A stretch of 22,712 nucleotides of DNA from DASWHK01 sp036398215 (GTDB taxonomy: Bacteria > Acidobacteriota > UBA890). A program made the position numbers and the translations under genes. The notes beneath the pieces were generated by a model, which saw only the letters and a list, made by a program, of their open reading frames with translations, ran no database searches and was not told the DNA's origin. Positions 5,996-15,848 of this stretch are shown here, one piece after another. Each line of letters opens with the position of its first letter. Positions within the stretch are counted from its first letter, which is position 1. The DNA is taken from positions 1 to 22,712 of the forward strand of contig DASWHK010000012.1 in assembly GCA_036398215.1 (NCBI GenBank), written 5' to 3'.

Positions 5996-6101
5996 GGGCC
6001 GAACCGCAAGCTTACGGCGCGGCCAGCCTGCGGCGGCCCCCCGCGGGTCGCCGACCGATCGCCTCAATCCGGATTCGACCCGCCCTGTCCTCGGAGTCTT
6101 C

Positions 6102-8138
<2,037 letters not shown>

Positions 8139-8264
8139 GCTGGCAGAGGATGCCAACCGCTCCTTCAGTGCTCCGCAGGCGGGGAGGGTGGCCATCGCTT
8201 CCTGGTCGTCACGCTGCACCGGCCACAACAGCCAGCGCTCGTCCCCGGGCTCGTACTTCGTGCG

Positions 8265-11192
8265 ATGGCTGACCACCCCCTGTGGAAGCTACGCGATCGG
8301 GGCCAGGGCGTCTGGGTGCGCCACCTGCGCCGCCGCCTGGTCGAGTCCGGAGCGCTCGACGAGCTGATCGCGACGAGCGCGGTCAGCGGCATCGAGTCGG
8401 ACCTCGGGGTGCTGGCCGCCGCGGTCGCGCGGGGAGCCGAGTATCGCCCGGTCCTCGAGCGTCTTGCCGCCGGCGAGGACATCGAGGAGGTGGTCGAGGG
8501 GCTGCTCGCCGAGGAGGCCCGGCTCGCCGCCGACGCGCTCGCCGGCGTGTACGAGAGCAGCGCCGGTCGCGACGGCTACGTCAGCATCGACGTGCTGCCG
8601 CAGTTCGCCGAGGATGCCGACGAGCTGACCCGGGCCGTTCTCCGGATGATGCGCGCGATCGAGCGCCGCAACGTCATGGTCCGGGTGCCGCCCACCGGGT
8701 CGGCCTTCGCGGTGCTCGAGACGATGACCGCCGACGGCTTCCACGTCCACGTCGGGCCCGTGTTCACCGTCTCGGGGCTGGCGCGCGCCGCCCAGGCGTT
8801 CGTCAACGGCGCCAGGCGCCACCTCGCATCGGGCGCCGGGGCCGGCGATCTCGCGGCGCTGGTCTCCTTCGGCCTGGCGCCCCTGGAGATCGCCATCGAC
8901 GACGCGCTGCGCGAGCGGATTCGCGAGAGCGAGGGCGACACCAGCAGCGCCGAATCGCTGCTGGGCAACGGTGCCGTCGCGGTCGCCAAGGTCGGCTGCC
9001 GCCGGCAACGGCAGGTCCTCGATCGCGGGCTGGGCCCCGAGCGGCGCGCCGACGGCCCCCGCATGATGCGGCTGCTGTGGACGGACGTCGCCACCCACGA
9101 TCCGCGGGCCCGCGACGCCCGCTACGTGGAGAGCTTGATCGGCCCCGACACCGCGGTATCGATGTCGCTGGTCTCGTTGCGGGCCTTTCGCGACCGCGGC
9201 GTGGTCGACGCGACCCTCGGGCAGTGGGTCGACGAGGCCGCCGAGTTCCTCGGCGAGCTGGAGAGCTTCGGCATCGACATCGAGGCGGTCGGCCGCGAGC
9301 TCGAAGACCGCGTCGCCGCCGATCAGACCGATGCCTACGACGCCCTGGTCATCGTCCTGGAGGCCGCCGCCGAGGCCCTCGCCGCCGATCCGCGAGATGC
9401 CCTCGCCGCCGCCCGCAGCGGGGCGCCCTGGATCAACGCCGGCGCCGAGGTGCCCGCGGGGCTCGTCGCCGGGCTCGGCGGCGGGCCCAGCGGCGGGCCC
9501 AGCGACGGGCCCGTCGGCGGGCTCAGCGGCGGGCTCAGCGACGGCGATCCGGGCCCGATCCGGCGTTTGTGGGACAAGGACGCGTCTTTGTGGGGCGGCG
9601 AGCAGGCCACCCAGGAGCTGATCCGCAACCGCCTCGGCTGGCTGGACATCGTCGACTCCATGCGGGTCGAGTGCGAGCCGGCGCTGCGCTTCGCGCGCCG
9701 GGTCAGGGACAGCGACGTCGAGGACGTCGTGCTGCTCGGCATGGGCGGCAGCAGCGTCTTCGCCGACGCCTGCCGGCGGATCTTCGGCGCCGCCTACTTC
9801 AAGGTGCTCGACAGCACGCTGCCGGCCGAGATACGCCGTGTCGCCGGGCGCATCGACCTGGCGCGGACGTTGTTCGTGGTCGCCAGCAAGTCCGGGACCA
9901 CCATCGAGACTCGCGCGCTCGCCGATCATTTCTACGCGCAGACCACCCCGATGCTGGAGAGCCCCGGTGAGCGCTTCGTGGCGATCACCGACCCGGGGAC
10001 GCCCTTGGAGCAGGTCGCCCACGAGCGCGGCTTCCAGCACCTCTGGCTGGCGCCGCCCGACGTCGGCGGCCGCTTCTCGGCGCTCTCCCACTTCGGGGTG
10101 TTGCCGATGGCCTTGATGGGCATCGACGCCGGCGCCGTCCTGGAGTCGGCCTGGAGCATGGCCGTCGCCTGCTCGCCCGAGGTCGAGCTCGCCGCCAATC
10201 CGGGCGCGCGGCTGGGCCACGCCCTGCACGGCGCCTGGGCCGGCGGCCGCGACAAGCTGACCTTCCTGTGCGGCGAGCCGGTGGCGCCGTTCGCCGCCTG
10301 GGCGGAGCAGCTGGTGGCCGAGAGCACGGGCAAGGACGGCGTCGGACTGGTACCTGTGGTGGACGAGCCGGCGGCGCCGGCGTCCGACTACGGCGACGAT
10401 CGGCTGTTCGTCGGGCTGCGCCTGGCCGGCGACGCGGGCGACGCGCACGAGGCGCTGCTCGAGGCGCTGGAGGCGGACGGCCACCCGGTGCTGCGCTTCG
10501 TCCTGAGGGACCGCCACGAGATCGGGGCGGAGCTGTTCCGTTGGCAGGTCGCCATCGGGGTCGCCGGCGCGCTGATGGGGATCAACCCCTACGACGAGCC
10601 CGACGTCCAGGACTCCAAGGAGCGGACGGCCGCGCTGCTGGCCGCGCAGCAGGAGGGCGAGCCGGTGGCCGATCGGGCGCCGCTGGACGCGGGCGCCGGG
10701 TGGGCGGTATTCGCCGATCTCGAGCGCGACGCCGAGCTCGCCTCACGCCAGCGCGGCGACGGCCTCGGCAGCTGGCTCGCCGCCCACCTCGGTCGCGCCG
10801 AGCTTCCCGACTACATCGGCTTGCAGGCGTTCATCGCCGGCGATGGGCGCAGCCGGGCGAGCCTGGCGAGCCTCCGGCGGCTGTTGGTATCCCGCCTGGG
10901 GGTGGCGACGACCCTGGGCTGGGGCCCGGGGTTCCTGCACTCCACCGGGCAGTTGCACAAGGGTGGGCCGGCCCACGGGTTGTTCGTGCAGATCACCGCC
11001 GACGATGCCGAGGACCTCGACTGTTCCGGCCACGGCTACAGCTTCGCGACCCTCGCCCGCGCCCAGGCGCTCGGCGACCTCAAGGCGTTGCAGGAGCGGG
11101 GACGGCGGGTCCTGCGCATCCACCTGCGGGACGCGGCGACGGGGCTCGACGATCTCCTCGAAACCGCCCGCCAGATGTTCGGCGAGAGCTAG
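8265..11192 (+). CDS. tal-pgi: Transaldolase-like/glucose-6-phosphate isomerase fusion
   Basis: A 975-residue fusion. Residues 1-380 follow the actinobacterial-type transaldolase fold (GRDGYVS at 101-107; LIGPDT at 291-296), but the active-site landmarks are altered: the TSNPTIF motif reads ESDLGVL (44-50), the SLEV glutamate is aspartate (SIDV), and the Schiff-base lysine of the usual MIKVPGT is arginine in MVRVPPT (R140). A Gly/Pro/Ser linker (about 404-426) leads to glucose-6-phosphate isomerase (about 432-975) with GMGGSSVFAD (492-501), SKSGTT (541-546), VGGRFSALS (600-608), AESTGK (685-690), NPYDEPDVQ (774-782) and STGQLHKGG (893-901). The isomerase half should interconvert glucose 6-phosphate and fructose 6-phosphate. 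ATG 8265 lacks a clear ribosome binding site. Confidence 0.92.
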   Translation: MADHPLWKLRDRGQGVWVRHLRRRLVESGALDELIATSAVSGIESDLGVLAAAVARGAEYRPVLERLAAGEDIEEVVEGLLAEEARLAADALAGVYESSAGRDGYVSIDVLPQFAEDADELTRAVLRMMRAIERRNVMVRVPPTGSAFAVLETMTADGFHVHVGPVFTVSGLARAAQAFVNGARRHLASGAGAGDLAALVSFGLAPLEIAIDDALRERIRESEGDTSSAESLLGNGAVAVAKVGCRRQRQVLDRGLGPERRADGPRMMRLLWTDVATHDPRARDARYVESLIGPDTAVSMSLVSLRAFRDRGVVDATLGQWVDEAAEFLGELESFGIDIEAVGRELEDRVAADQTDAYDALVIVLEAAAEALAADPRDALAAARSGAPWINAGAEVPAGLVAGLGGGPSGGPSDGPVGGLSGGLSDGDPGPIRRLWDKDASLWGGEQATQELIRNRLGWLDIVDSMRVECEPALRFARRVRDSDVEDVVLLGMGGSSVFADACRRIFGAAYFKVLDSTLPAEIRRVAGRIDLARTLFVVASKSGTTIETRALADHFYAQTTPMLESPGERFVAITDPGTPLEQVAHERGFQHLWLAPPDVGGRFSALSHFGVLPMALMGIDAGAVLESAWSMAVACSPEVELAANPGARLGHALHGAWAGGRDKLTFLCGEPVAPFAAWAEQLVAESTGKDGVGLVPVVDEPAAPASDYGDDRLFVGLRLAGDAGDAHEALLEALEADGHPVLRFVLRDRHEIGAELFRWQVAIGVAGALMGINPYDEPDVQDSKERTAALLAAQQEGEPVADRAPLDAGAGWAVFADLERDAELASRQRGDGLGSWLAAHLGRAELPDYIGLQAFIAGDGRSRASLASLRRLLVSRLGVATTLGWGPGFLHSTGQLHKGGPAHGLFVQITADDAEDLDCSGHGYSFATLARAQALGDLKALQERGRRVLRIHLRDAATGLDDLLETARQMFGES

Positions 11193-11200
11193 CAGGCCGT

Positions 11201-11207
11201 GTTAGGC
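11201..11207 (-). repeat. attC core, left end of the second cassette island
   Basis: Read on the minus strand, GCCTAAC follows the membrane-protein gene by 9 nt, as an outer attC core would. The partner core would have to lie inside the tal-pgi coding sequence and is not seen, so the site is a half. Its position 8 bp after the tal-pgi stop marks the island boundary. Confidence 0.5.
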
Positions 11208-11216
11208 GGCGCTGAC

Positions 11217-11600
11217 CTACATCCGCCGATTGTCGGAGGTACTGCTACCCTCTCCCAAGACCCGACTCAACACGATGCTCAGCAGAAGCGCGAGCAGGCT
11301 CAGGATCCCGATAGCCGATCCGTAGGGCTCCGTGGACGACTCGCTCACTGCAATAAGGACAAAGGCAGTGCCCAACAGCGCGTCCGGTATTGGATGCTTG
11401 ACTCCAATCCATGCCGGCAGACGCACGCCGGGGATCGCCCGTAGCAGCGAAAGGATCAGCAAAGATGCGCCACCGCCGACCATGAATAGCCACGGGAAAA
11501 ACGCAATCGACGAGCCCGAGAGGCGCACTACCAGCGCGATAACGGTAGATGTTAGCACCAGTAGAAGACTAAACAACAAACCGCCCCGGACGTGAGGCAT
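11217..11600 (-). CDS. Hypothetical four-helix membrane protein (cassette gene)
   Basis: 127 residues with about four hydrophobic segments: GLLFSLLLVLTSTVIALVV near the N-terminus, IAFFPWLFMVGG-ASLLILSLL, DALLGTAFVLIAV, and IGILSLLALLLSIVLS, followed by a short polar tail. No named family is recognised. The ATG at 11600 has GGGAGAG a few bases upstream and begins 16 nt after the attC core GTTAGGC of the preceding cassette. Base composition is clearly lower in G+C than in the flanking core genes. Its place between cassette cores marks it as a single-gene cassette in minus orientation. Confidence 0.65.
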   Translation of the reverse strand: MPHVRGGLLFSLLLVLTSTVIALVVRLSGSSIAFFPWLFMVGGGASLLILSLLRAIPGVRLPAWIGVKHPIPDALLGTAFVLIAVSESSTEPYGSAIGILSLLALLLSIVLSRVLGEGSSTSDNRRM

Positions 11601-11616
11601 TAGTTCTCTCCCTGCC

Positions 11617-11680
11617 GCCTAACGATTGGCCGCTGAGCTGCGAGCGCGGAGCGCTCGGCAGCTCCTGCGGCGGGTTAGCC
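11617..11680 (-). repeat. attC recombination site, complete, minus orientation
   Basis: On the minus strand GGCTAAC (11680-11674) and the consensus core GTTAGGC (11623-11617, fitting GTTRRRY) bracket 64 bp. The arms GCCGCAGGAGCTGC and GCAGCTCAGCGGC are nearly complementary around a GAGCGCTCCGCGCTC centre. The left core contains the DUF2442 stop codon. Confidence 0.85.
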
Positions 11681-11983
11681 AGCCTTGCGCCGGGAATCGA
11701 GCCAGCGACGAAGAGAATCCTGAGTCTCGCCCGAACCTCGTCCCGCGAGGAGATCGTCGACGCTGATGTCTTCGTCGAGTTGCGGCCAATGGACCCCTTC
11801 GCCCCGTCCGATCAGGCGCCAGTCGTTTCTTTCCTCAATCGACCCGTGGAGAAGCCGCGGATACCAGGACACTGGCACACTCACGGTCCTCCCGTCCACG
11901 AGCTCCACCACCAGCGCTTCGTTGGTCACCTGGACTTCCTGCGCCAGCACGTCAGCCGTCGTCCTTGTTGCCGAAAAACTCAT
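11675..11983 (-). CDS. DUF2442 protein, probable partner of DUF4160
   Basis: A 102-residue protein with the DUF2442 pattern: VTNEALVVELVDGRTVSVPV, a WYPRL segment, then WRLIGRGEGVHWPQLDEDIS and VDDLLAGR. The start is ATG 11983, 32 nt inside the end of the DUF4160 gene, so the two are translationally coupled. DUF2442 and DUF4160 are common neighbours in bacterial chromosomes and integrons and are often suggested to be a toxin-antitoxin-like pair; no activity is proven by the sequence. The open frame extends upstream of 11983, but that part reads through DUF4160 in another frame and is not protein-like. Confidence 0.85.
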   Translation of the reverse strand: MSFSATRTTADVLAQEVQVTNEALVVELVDGRTVSVPVSWYPRLLHGSIEERNDWRLIGRGEGVHWPQLDEDISVDDLLAGRGSGETQDSLRRWLDSRRKAG

Positions 11984-12200
11984 GCCATCCTCGTAACAGC
12001 GATTCTGCGTTATCCGCCACAAGCCTCTCGATTCGCCGGAGCTCCGGCCTGTGAAAGCCGCCGCTACCGTGGAGACGAACCGGATCAAGCCAGAACTTGG
12101 CGCGGTTGCGATCCCGCTCCACGTGGATGTGCGGCGGCTCGCCCCGATCGGCCGAATAGGAGAACAAGCGATAGGGACCAGACGGGAGAACCGTCGGCAT
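11952..12200 (-). CDS. DUF4160 protein
   Basis: 82 residues with the hallmark of DUF4160: MPTVLPSGPYRLFSYSADRG, then EPPHIHVERDR and AKFWLDPV, closing with RRIERLVADNAESLLRGWHE. The histidine-containing PPHIHV segment is the family signature; its function is unknown. ATG 12200 follows a TAGGAT box by six nt, so the mRNA is probably leaderless. It is the first gene of a two-gene cassette whose 5' boundary core lies at 12251-12257. Confidence 0.85.
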   Translation of the reverse strand: MPTVLPSGPYRLFSYSADRGEPPHIHVERDRNRAKFWLDPVRLHGSGGFHRPELRRIERLVADNAESLLRGWHEFFGNKDDG

Positions 12201-12206
12201 CCACCT

Positions 12207-12212
12207 ATCCTA
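12207..12212 (-). promoter_or_regulatory. -10 box TAGGAT six nt before the DUF4160 start
   Basis: On the minus strand TAGGAT, then AGGTGG, then ATG. The spacing repeats that at 2667-2679. A possible -35, TAGTCA, lies 18 bp upstream. Confidence 0.5.
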
Positions 12213-12250
12213 GTCCTCCGACGCGCTCCCTGACTACCCCGCCCGAGACT

Positions 12251-12257
12251 GGCTAAC
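12251..12257 (-). repeat. Cassette core site, right end of the second island
   Basis: Minus-strand GTTAGCC precedes the DUF4160 promoter, as expected for the boundary at the 5' end of a cassette. A degenerate GGCTAGT at the dtxR stop (12291-12297) might be the eroded opposite core. Confidence 0.45.
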
Positions 12258-12291
12258 GGCAGTAACTCGTTGAAATGACTGGCCCAGTACA

Positions 12292-12957
12292 CTAGCCGGC
12301 GGGGGCGACCTGGATCTTGGCGGCGGCGCCGAAGCCCAGGCTTACCGGCTCGCCCCCCTGCGGCCGGATGGCGACCGTATCGGCCTGCTCGTCGCGCGCC
12401 TCGACCCGCACCGCGACGCCGGGAACCAGCCCGACGCGCTCGACGAGCCGCAGGAAGTCGCTTCCCTGGTCGGTGATGCGCACCAGCACCATGGCTTCGC
12501 CGACCGGGCAGGTGGTCAGTGTGGCGTGGTCGGTGCTGGCGACCTCGCCGCCTGCCGTCGGGATCGGATCGCCGTGGGGGTCGACCTCGGGGCTGCCGAG
12601 CATGTCATCGATCCGCTCGAGGAGGCGCTCGGTGACGGCATGCTCGAGCAGCTCGGCTTCGCCGTGCACCTCGCTCCAGTCCATGCCCATCACCTCGACC
12701 AGGAAGAGCTCGAGGAGGCGGTGGCGGCGCAGCACGTGGGTGGCCAGCTTCTCGCCGGCGGCGGTGAGCTTGACGCCGCTGTAGGGCTCGTACTCGACCA
12801 GCCCGGAGTCGGCCAGCGTCTTGACCATTGCCGTCGCGGTTCCCGGCGCGACGCCGAGAGCGGCGGCGACCTGGCCGGTCGGGATCAGGGCGCCGGAAGA
12901 GGTCTGCTGCGCCTGGTAGATCTGCTTGAGATAGTCCTCGACGGTGCTGGTCGGCAT
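12292..12957 (-). CDS. DtxR/MntR-family metal-dependent regulator
   Basis: 221 residues. The N-terminal winged helix (VEDYLKQIYQ, then IPTGQVAAALGVAPGTATAM and GLVEYEPYSGVKLT) is followed by the metal-binding dimer domain: RRHRLLELFLVEVMGMDWSE and VHGEAELLEH. The position of DtxR Cys102 is glutamate, as in MntR-type and many iron regulators, and Asp replaces Met10 as in MntR, but the MntR Glu11 position is lysine; metal choice (Fe or Mn) is therefore open. The C-terminus has the FeoA/SH3-like domain (GEAMVLVRITDQGSDF). ATG 12957 has GGAGGG (12963-12968) upstream. A 22-bp palindrome in the promoter suggests autoregulation. Orientation follows the transporter gene across 89 bp. Confidence 0.93.
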   Translation of the reverse strand: MPTSTVEDYLKQIYQAQQTSSGALIPTGQVAAALGVAPGTATAMVKTLADSGLVEYEPYSGVKLTAAGEKLATHVLRRHRLLELFLVEVMGMDWSEVHGEAELLEHAVTERLLERIDDMLGSPEVDPHGDPIPTAGGEVASTDHATLTTCPVGEAMVLVRITDQGSDFLRLVERVGLVPGVAVRVEARDEQADTVAIRPQGGEPVSLGFGAAAKIQVAPAG

Positions 12958-12975
12958 CGTGGCCCTCCGGGCGCA

Positions 12976-12981
12976 ATTCTA
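12976..12981 (-). promoter_or_regulatory. Candidate -10 box (TAGAAT) of dtxR-like gene
   Basis: Minus-strand TAGAAT lies 18 nt before ATG 12957, giving a very short leader with the GGAGGG ribosome site. No clear -35; the palindrome at 12988-13009 occupies the -35/spacer region. Confidence 0.4.
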
Positions 12982-12987
12982 TCCCGA

Positions 12988-13009
12988 ACTTCGCGACGGA
13001 TCGCGAAGT
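12988..13009. promoter_or_regulatory. 22-bp palindrome, candidate metalloregulator operator
   Basis: ACTTCGCGA-CGGA-TCGCGAAGT is a perfect 9-bp inverted repeat with a 4-bp centre, just upstream of the regulator's -10. DtxR-family dimers bind palindromes of about 19-22 bp. Alternatively it is a terminator for the upstream transporter, but no T-tract follows. A related half, GACTTCGCGTCA, lies at about 13038-13049. Confidence 0.55.
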
Positions 13010-13046
13010 GGGCGCGCGCCGCCGCGAGCTTTTCGTTGACTTCGCG

Positions 13047-15848
13047 TCATACCGCGTCGAGGTCAGGAACCTTCGGGTCACGCCCTTCGTCGGCCATCAG
13101 CTCGTCGAGCGGCCCGTAGCCGTGCGCCAGCAGGTCGAGGCGCAGGCCGGGCGAGATGGCGCCGAGCCGGCCGCGCCCGAGAGCGTGGATCGCGCAGGCG
13201 GCCAGCCAGGGGTCGCCGGGGTCGAGCAGCTCGACCAGGGCAGCCTCCGGCTCCGGTATCGGGCGGCCGAGCTCGGCGGCGGCGATCCGGCCCCTGTCGC
13301 GGCGTCCCTCGGCTTCGAGCAAGCGGACCAGCGTGCGGCGCTCCGGCGTCTCGACGACGCTGTCGACGAGCTCGATGGCGTGGGCGCGGGCCAGCGGCTC
13401 GCCGGTGCCCAGGCCGCGGTATGCGAAGAACACCGCCTGGATGGGGTGGCGCAGCCCCAGGGCGCGAAACAGGCGCTCCTCGGCCTCGTGGAGGCGCTCG
13501 TCGACGACCGTGGCGACGAAGGCGGTCGGCGTTTCGGTGGCGGGGGTCTCCAGCGCCGCCGCCAGGCGGTGGAGCGCCAGGTAGTCGAGCCACTCGATGC
13601 GGATCACCGCCGCCTCCTCGCGGCGCCCGATGCTCGGCTTCTCGCCCCGCCGGCGCATATAGTTGAGCGCCTTGAGGGTGGCCGCGCGCACCTTGCGGTC
13701 GTCGGCAACGAGCCCGGCGAGCAAACCGGCGGTGGCCTCGCTGCCCCCCAGGCGTCCCAGGGCGCGGGCGGCGAACGAGCGCAGCTCCCGGGGGTTGCGC
13801 GGATCGGCGAGCATCCCGGTGAGCGGCCCGACCACCCGGACGCCCATCGCCCGCAGGGCTCGCAAGGCCATCCCCTGAAGGCGGCGCTCGAGCCCGGCCC
13901 CGCAAATCGGCAGGATCAGCTCACCGCTGCGGTAGGTAGTGCAGGCGGTGAGGGCGGCGCGTACGACCTGCGGGGCCTGGTCGTCGAGCAAGCGGGCGAG
14001 AAGCGGGACCAGCGCCGCGACCTCCGGGTGCCGGCCCACGACCTCCGTGACCGCCAACCGGAGCTCGAGCGCCTGGCTCCCCTCGATCCCGGCCGCCTGG
14101 CTCAAGATGTCCATGCCCCGTTCCTGATGGGCCGCGTCGCTCTGATACAGCAGGCGGTCGGCCGCGGCGATGGCAATGATCGGATCGTCGCCGGCGAGGA
14201 ACCCTTCGATCCGGGCGCCGGCCTCCGGGTCACCGGCGGCGAGCGCGTAGGCGAGCGCCTCGGCGCTCAGCTCGCGGCTCGTTCCGTCGAGGCTGGCGAG
14301 CGCCTCCTGGAGTGCCGAGCGATCGCGGACCTCGGCGAGCAGATGGAATGCCGCCGCCTTCTGGTCGCTTTCCTCCGAGGTGCGCAGCAGGCGCCGCAGC
14401 TCTTCGGCGAAGGCCGCCGGGTCGGTGCTCGCCGCCAGGCCGACGGCGGTCTGCACGGTGTCTGGGTCGTCGCTCAGGAGCCCCTGGCGGATCGCCTCCA
14501 GGGCGTTGGTGTCGAGGCGCGAGCGAGTGGAAACGCTGACGGCCAGGTCGCGGACGCGGAGCATGTGCTGGAGCATGCGCGCGTAATGCCGCCGGGCGCC
14601 GACGACCAGCAGCGCCCAGACGGCCACGAGGCCAAGCGACAGGAGGCTCAGGTAACGAAGGGGATCGTCGAGCAACCAGATCGCCAGCAGCACCAGGACC
14701 CCCGCCGCGCCGTTGGCCACCCGGGTGGCGATCAGGTCGATGCGCGGCTTGAAGCGCCGGCGATCTTCCGCCGGAACCGGCAAGAACAGGAGCTCTCGTC
14801 CGGACTGGTCGATGGAGTAGCGCAGCGCATCTTCGGCCCCGCGGGCGAGGCTGGCGGTCCACAGGCCGGGGCGCGCCAGGATGCCGATCGCCCCCGCGGC
14901 GAACGCCACCGGCAGAGCCGCCAGCGCGACACCGACGCCGAAGAAGCGGAGGACGAAGCCGGTGGCCAGCAACTGAACGGCCAGCGTCACGGCGTTGAGG
15001 ACCATGAAGAAGCGGCCGAAGAAGGCCGTCCTGGCATCGCTGTCCGTGATCGCGATCTCCGCGGCCTTGTTGAACTGCCAGTCGACGATCGTATGGGCGG
15101 TCGTCGCCAGGACCAGGATCGCGGCGATGGTCAGGATCAGCGTCCGGCCATGTCGCTCCGGGTCCTGGCCCGGGCCGTCGGCGCGGCCGTCGGGGACATC
15201 GCTCGACCGGGGGCGGGCCTCCGGGCTCCCTTGCCAACGATCGCGCCACGCCGCGCGGCGCTCCGCCGCCACCCGCCGCAGCCCGGTGCGGAAGACCAAC
15301 AGCGCGGCGATCACCACGCCGGCGGCGATCAGCAGCAAAGAGCGGGTACCGAGCGGCGCGGCCAGCCAACCGGCCGCGGCGCTGCCGACAATGCCGCCGA
15401 GGATCCCTGCGGCGCCGATCGGCGCGAACAACCGCTTCGCCTGCCGCGGGTCGAGGGACTCCTCGGTGAGGAGCCAGAACTGCGACGGCAGCAAGACGCC
15501 GTAGACCTTGACCCAGACGTAGAAGACCACCGACGGGGCGGAGCTCGGGCCGGCCAACCGCATCCACAGCCAGAAGCCGGCGATGCCGGCCACCGCCGCC
15601 AGCAAGGTGACGGAAACCGTCGAATGCAGCTCGAGGCGCTCGGCGACGCGCATGTAGCCGACGATGACACCCCAGGTCACCAGCGCTGTGCCGATATACA
15701 CCCAGGGGAGGCGGTCGGCGCCCGGACCGTCGAGGAAGAGCGCGTTGCGGGCCGGCTTCATCAGGTACAGGGCGCCGACGATGAGGAAGTAGTAGGCGGC
15801 CAGCCCCGCTGCAAGCGGCCGCTCGGATGGGCGGATCGGCCAGCTCAC
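13047..15848 (-). CDS. NTT/ATP-ADP-translocase-like transporter with C-terminal HEAT repeats
   Basis: 933 residues. Roughly residues 10-470 form a 10-12-helix transporter resembling the TLC/NTT nucleotide-transporter branch: KPARNALFLDGPGADRLPW near helix 1, PSQFWLLTEESLDPRQAKRL, and later FGRFFMVLNAVTLAVQLL. Residues from about 470 to 920 are helical HEAT-like repeats (for example DPDTVQTAVGLAAS, DAAHQERGMDIL, and LRSFAARALGRLG) lying in the cytoplasm. Typical NTTs of obligate intracellular bacteria lack such tails; the fused form occurs in free-living phyla with unknown substrate. The GTG at 15848 overlaps the stop of the upstream cNMP-binding gene (GTGA), so the two are coupled and may form a regulated transporter. 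Confidence 0.8.
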   Translation of the reverse strand: MSWPIRPSERPLAAGLAAYYFLIVGALYLMKPARNALFLDGPGADRLPWVYIGTALVTWGVIVGYMRVAERLELHSTVSVTLLAAVAGIAGFWLWMRLAGPSSAPSVVFYVWVKVYGVLLPSQFWLLTEESLDPRQAKRLFAPIGAAGILGGIVGSAAAGWLAAPLGTRSLLLIAAGVVIAALLVFRTGLRRVAAERRAAWRDRWQGSPEARPRSSDVPDGRADGPGQDPERHGRTLILTIAAILVLATTAHTIVDWQFNKAAEIAITDSDARTAFFGRFFMVLNAVTLAVQLLATGFVLRFFGVGVALAALPVAFAAGAIGILARPGLWTASLARGAEDALRYSIDQSGRELLFLPVPAEDRRRFKPRIDLIATRVANGAAGVLVLLAIWLLDDPLRYLSLLSLGLVAVWALLVVGARRHYARMLQHMLRVRDLAVSVSTRSRLDTNALEAIRQGLLSDDPDTVQTAVGLAASTDPAAFAEELRRLLRTSEESDQKAAAFHLLAEVRDRSALQEALASLDGTSRELSAEALAYALAAGDPEAGARIEGFLAGDDPIIAIAAADRLLYQSDAAHQERGMDILSQAAGIEGSQALELRLAVTEVVGRHPEVAALVPLLARLLDDQAPQVVRAALTACTTYRSGELILPICGAGLERRLQGMALRALRAMGVRVVGPLTGMLADPRNPRELRSFAARALGRLGGSEATAGLLAGLVADDRKVRAATLKALNYMRRRGEKPSIGRREEAAVIRIEWLDYLALHRLAAALETPATETPTAFVATVVDERLHEAEERLFRALGLRHPIQAVFFAYRGLGTGEPLARAHAIELVDSVVETPERRTLVRLLEAEGRRDRGRIAAAELGRPIPEPEAALVELLDPGDPWLAACAIHALGRGRLGAISPGLRLDLLAHGYGPLDELMADEGRDPKVPDLDAV

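Noticed and set aside
8139..8264. 126-bp gap after transketolase considered as a hidden small gene
   Set aside because: Neither strand gives a convincing start or domain; I see nothing specific in it.
9477..9545. Short regular repeats considered as a CRISPR or minisatellite array
   Set aside because: Repeats are contiguous, in frame and encode a Gly/Pro/Ser linker; there are no spacers.
8289..10517. 742-residue open frame antisense to the transaldolase/isomerase fusion
   Set aside because: Same codon-bias effect; composition is low-complexity and the sense gene is clearly real.
11984..12292. N-terminal extension of the DUF2442 frame
   Set aside because: It reads through the DUF4160 gene out of frame; ATG 11983 matches the family start.
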